From: Symbiodinium natans
Taxonomy: Eukaryota; Sar; Dinophyceae; Suessiales; Symbiodiniaceae
Assembly: GCA_905221605.1 (NCBI GenBank)
Contig: CAJNDS010000051.1
Location: 65,436-99,421, forward strand
DNA: 33,986 nt
Reading direction: 5' to 3'
The notes beneath the pieces are model-generated. The model ran no database searches. It was not told the DNA's origin and worked only from the letters and a program-made list of their open reading frames with translations. Positions 32,600 to 33,986 of the stretch are shown piece after piece. The translations under genes and the position numbers were made by a program. Each line of letters starts with the position of its first letter. Position 1 is the stretch's first letter.

Positions 32600-33036
32600 G
32601 TAGCGACTGGGCCAAAGGCTTGTTCAATCAGATTCCTTAGGGTTCAGGGTTTAGGGTTTAGGGTTTAAGGTTTAGGGTTTAGGGTTTAGGGTTTAGGGTT
32701 TAGGGCCTAAACCCGAAGCCCTAAACCCTAAACCCTACACCGTTTAGAGTTTAGGGAATAGGGCTTTGGGTTTGGTGTTTAGGGTTTCCCAACTTTCATC
32801 CCCCAAGCCGAAGCTCAAGGCAAACTTCCTTACAGTAAACCCCGGAGCCGATAAACCGTAACCCGGAACAGGGGAAGTAGGGTTTAGGGTTTAGGGTTTA
32901 TAGGGTTTAGGGTTTAGGGTCTAGGGTCTATAGGGTCTAGGGCTTAGGGTTTAGGTTTCCATCTCGCAATATATACCAACAGACCCTTTGATGCCTGATT
33001 CTAGACGACATGTATGGCTTGCTTTTGAAACTATGT

Positions 33037-33138
33037 GGGGGTTTCCGAAATTAGGGGTACCTTATTGGTGTCCGTCGTGGAAGGGAATTTTACTATCTGC
33101 AGGTCTATATTGGGGATCCCTAATTTTCGGAAACCCCC
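33037..33138. repeat. Inverted repeat, single copy seen
   Basis: gggggtttccgaaattaggg (33037-33056) pairs with ccctaattttcggaaacccc plus c (33118-33138) with one unpaired base. The loop is about 60 bp. Confidence 0.85.
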
Positions 33139-33180
33139 ATGTTTTTTGGGATCTAGGTGATGGAGGGGTGGAGGGTTCAG

Positions 33181-33236
33181 CTTTGACTTCGCAACACTTC
33201 GAGGGCTTGAATCCATCCGCAAACCGGACCTTGAAG
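33181..33236 (+). CDS. Possible cassette exon
   Basis: Acceptor gagggttcag (or acttcgag at 33203); donor gtatgcttgg. From 33204, GLNPSANRTLK is in 0, out 0, so including or skipping it keeps phase. From 33181, FDFATLRGLESIRKPDLE is open but breaks phase. Skipping it gives the better hydrolase. Confidence 0.3.
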
Positions 33237-33513
33237 GTATGCTTGGAGTATATTTGGTGGGTTTAGGGTTTAGGGTGTCGGGTTTAGGGTTTAGGGTTAA
33301 GGGTTGAGGGTCTGGTGGGGTTCTATATTCGGAGCAGGGGAAATGGGTTATCATTGTCCCCAAGGTGCAGTAGCCTCTTTTTAGGTTTCAGGGTTAAGGG
33401 TTTACCCTTAACCCTTAACCCTAAACCCTGAACCCTGAACCCTGAACCCTAAACCCTGAACCCTAAACCCTAAACCCTAAACCCTAAACCCCAATGCACT
33501 GCCAGCAGCCCAG

Positions 33514-33615
33514 GTGATCAACGTGGGAACCAATGACTACATTCCCATCAACCCCCTGAAGCCCGAAGCCAGAAACTTCCAAGCCGGCTACGAACAGCTC
33601 CTTACGTCGCCTTCA
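33514..33615 (+). CDS. Exon R25: SGNH hydrolase block III
   Basis: Acceptor ccagcagcccag; donor gtttaggg. In 0, out 0 reads VINVGTNDYIPINPLKPEAR then NFQAGYEQLLTSPS. GxND is block III of SGNH hydrolases (Asn helps form the oxyanion hole). The Phe...Tyr...Leu helix after it is as in CE2-type enzymes. Confidence 0.75.
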
Positions 33616-33678
33616 GTTTAGGGTGTCGGGTTTCGGGTTTAGGGTTTAGGGTTTAGGGTTTAGGAAGTTTAGGGTACA

Positions 33679-33767
33679 GTTGAACTTTAAGTTTTTTGGT
33701 TTTCCTTGTTTAGTAGGAATATTAAAGTTTAACCATTTTGCCGCCCCTTGGTTATTGGAGAAGTAAG
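33679..33767. repeat. Family E intron element, copy 2
   Basis: gttgaactttaagttttttg and ggaatattaaagtttaacc form the same imperfect inverted repeat as at 10143. Ends ggagaagtaag, the acceptor for R26. An 11-nt piece just before it (33668-33678) may be a microexon that repairs the phase. Confidence 0.75.
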
Positions 33768-33813
33768 GCTCCTGGCAGCCGTCCGAGCCAAGTATCCAGG
33801 CGCCCTTATGGGC
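33768..33813 (+). CDS. Exon R26
   Basis: Acceptor gaagtaag; donor gtagggtt. Reads LLAAVRAKYPGALMG, matching the helix plus strand (R-x-x-x-P) that follows GTND in SGNH esterases. The DxxH block should lie to the right of the window. Confidence 0.65.
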
Positions 33814-33986
33814 GTAGGGTTCAGGGTTTGGGGCTTGGGGTTTAGGGTTTAGGGTTTAGGGTTTCGGGCTTCCTTAACCTTAAACCCTGAGTGTCACTGA
33901 GCTCTGTACCCCAAACCGTCGAGGGTGAAAGGTTGTATGAGGTTTAGGCAACCCTCGAAGGTTGCTAAACCCTAAACCCTAAACCC
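33814..33986. other. Intron, cut by window edge
   Basis: A short TTTAGGG arm, a small inverted repeat (ccgtcgagggtgaaaggtt and caaccctcgaaggttg), then a starting CCCTAAA arm. Confidence 0.6.

Larger units (their letters stand above)
32600..33513. other. Intron with hairpin and possible cassette exon
   Basis: TTTAGGG arm, C spacer, GGGTCTA units, a hairpin at 33037-33138, a possible exon at 33181-33236, then G and C arms ending gcagcccag. Confidence 0.55.
24817..33813 (+). other. Right multi-exon unit: putative secreted SGNH/GDSL hydrolase
   Basis: Starts with an ATG and hydrophobic leader at 24817, continues through about 27 candidate exons and is cut by the window edge. Exons from 29562 onward carry SGNH-hydrolase block I (GDSITAGW) and block III (GTND), plus the WDF-x-x-W-x-x-D-V and LLAAVRAKYPGALM patterns typical of carbohydrate-esterase-2-like members. 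The link between the leader exons and the hydrolase exons is inferred from phase only and crosses a gap. Stops at 25452 and 26436 could instead divide it into two or three genes. Confidence 0.45.

Noticed and set aside
32988-33363. Long frames on both strands around 33000-33360
   Set aside because: They cross a hairpin and telomeric arms; including them would break the in-phase join of WDFGRWQADV to VINVGTND.
1-33986. CRISPR array
   Set aside because: Repeats are 7-11 bp and directly adjacent, spacers are not uniform, and the DNA is clearly eukaryotic.
1-33986. tRNA, rRNA or known small RNA genes
   Set aside because: I saw no cloverleaf with conserved A and B boxes and no rRNA-like blocks; weak hits would be guesses.
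1-33986. Whole window as an assembly artefact
   Set aside because: Only one 100-N gap is present and phase is kept across many arrays, which random mis-joins would not give. Individual array lengths and the junction at 15824 remain open to doubt.

Overview
The window looks like nuclear DNA of an intron-rich, GC-rich eukaryote with TTTAGGG-type telomeric repeats. A dinoflagellate is my best guess. Reasons: dozens of small exons that I could place only on the + strand, a mix of GT-AG, GC-AG and apparently GG-AG introns, many intron-borne inverted-repeat elements of the 'introner' kind, and one compact gene-to-gene junction. A plant, green alga or chromerid is not excluded. A 100-N scaffold gap lies at 28887-28986.

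Layout. Short GC-rich segments of about 30-200 bp sit between blocks of telomere-like repeat. The usual order is (CCCTAAA)n, unique segment, (TTTAGGG)n. Read on the + strand most unique segments are open, begin after AG and end at GT or GC. I therefore read them as exons, and the telomeric blocks as the ends of introns: the intron starts with a G-rich arm (gtttaggg...) and ends with a C-rich arm (...ccctaaacccag). The two arms are complementary, so each such intron could fold into a hairpin. Some introns have only one arm, and one has the arms in reverse order. I followed codon phase from exon to exon; long runs (about 7076-10737, 17091-18107, 20858-22544 and 29562-32599) stay in phase.

Two units are proposed. 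The left unit (149 to about 24765) is a very long + strand series of about 80 exons with no recognised product. It may be more than one gene, since in-frame stops lie near 2991, 16215, 17086 and 18358. The right unit starts at 24817 with an ATG in good context and a hydrophobic signal-like leader. It runs to the right edge and ends in exons carrying SGNH/GDSL-hydrolase motifs: GDSITAGW at 29562, WDFGRWQADV at 32543, VINVGTNDY at 33514 and LLAAVRAKYPGALM at 33768. The final catalytic Asp-His block would lie beyond the window.

Besides telomeric introns, at least six dispersed inverted-repeat families occur in introns (called A-F below). Some carry the splice sites in or next to their terminal arms. 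The main novelty is telomere repeat used as intron material on this scale, with both splice sites present in the repeat unit and short direct repeats flanking several insertions. All exon edges are predictions by eye and can be off by a few bases; cDNA would settle them.

Convention: 'in n' is the number of bases that finish a codon begun in the previous exon; 'out n' is the number left over at the end.
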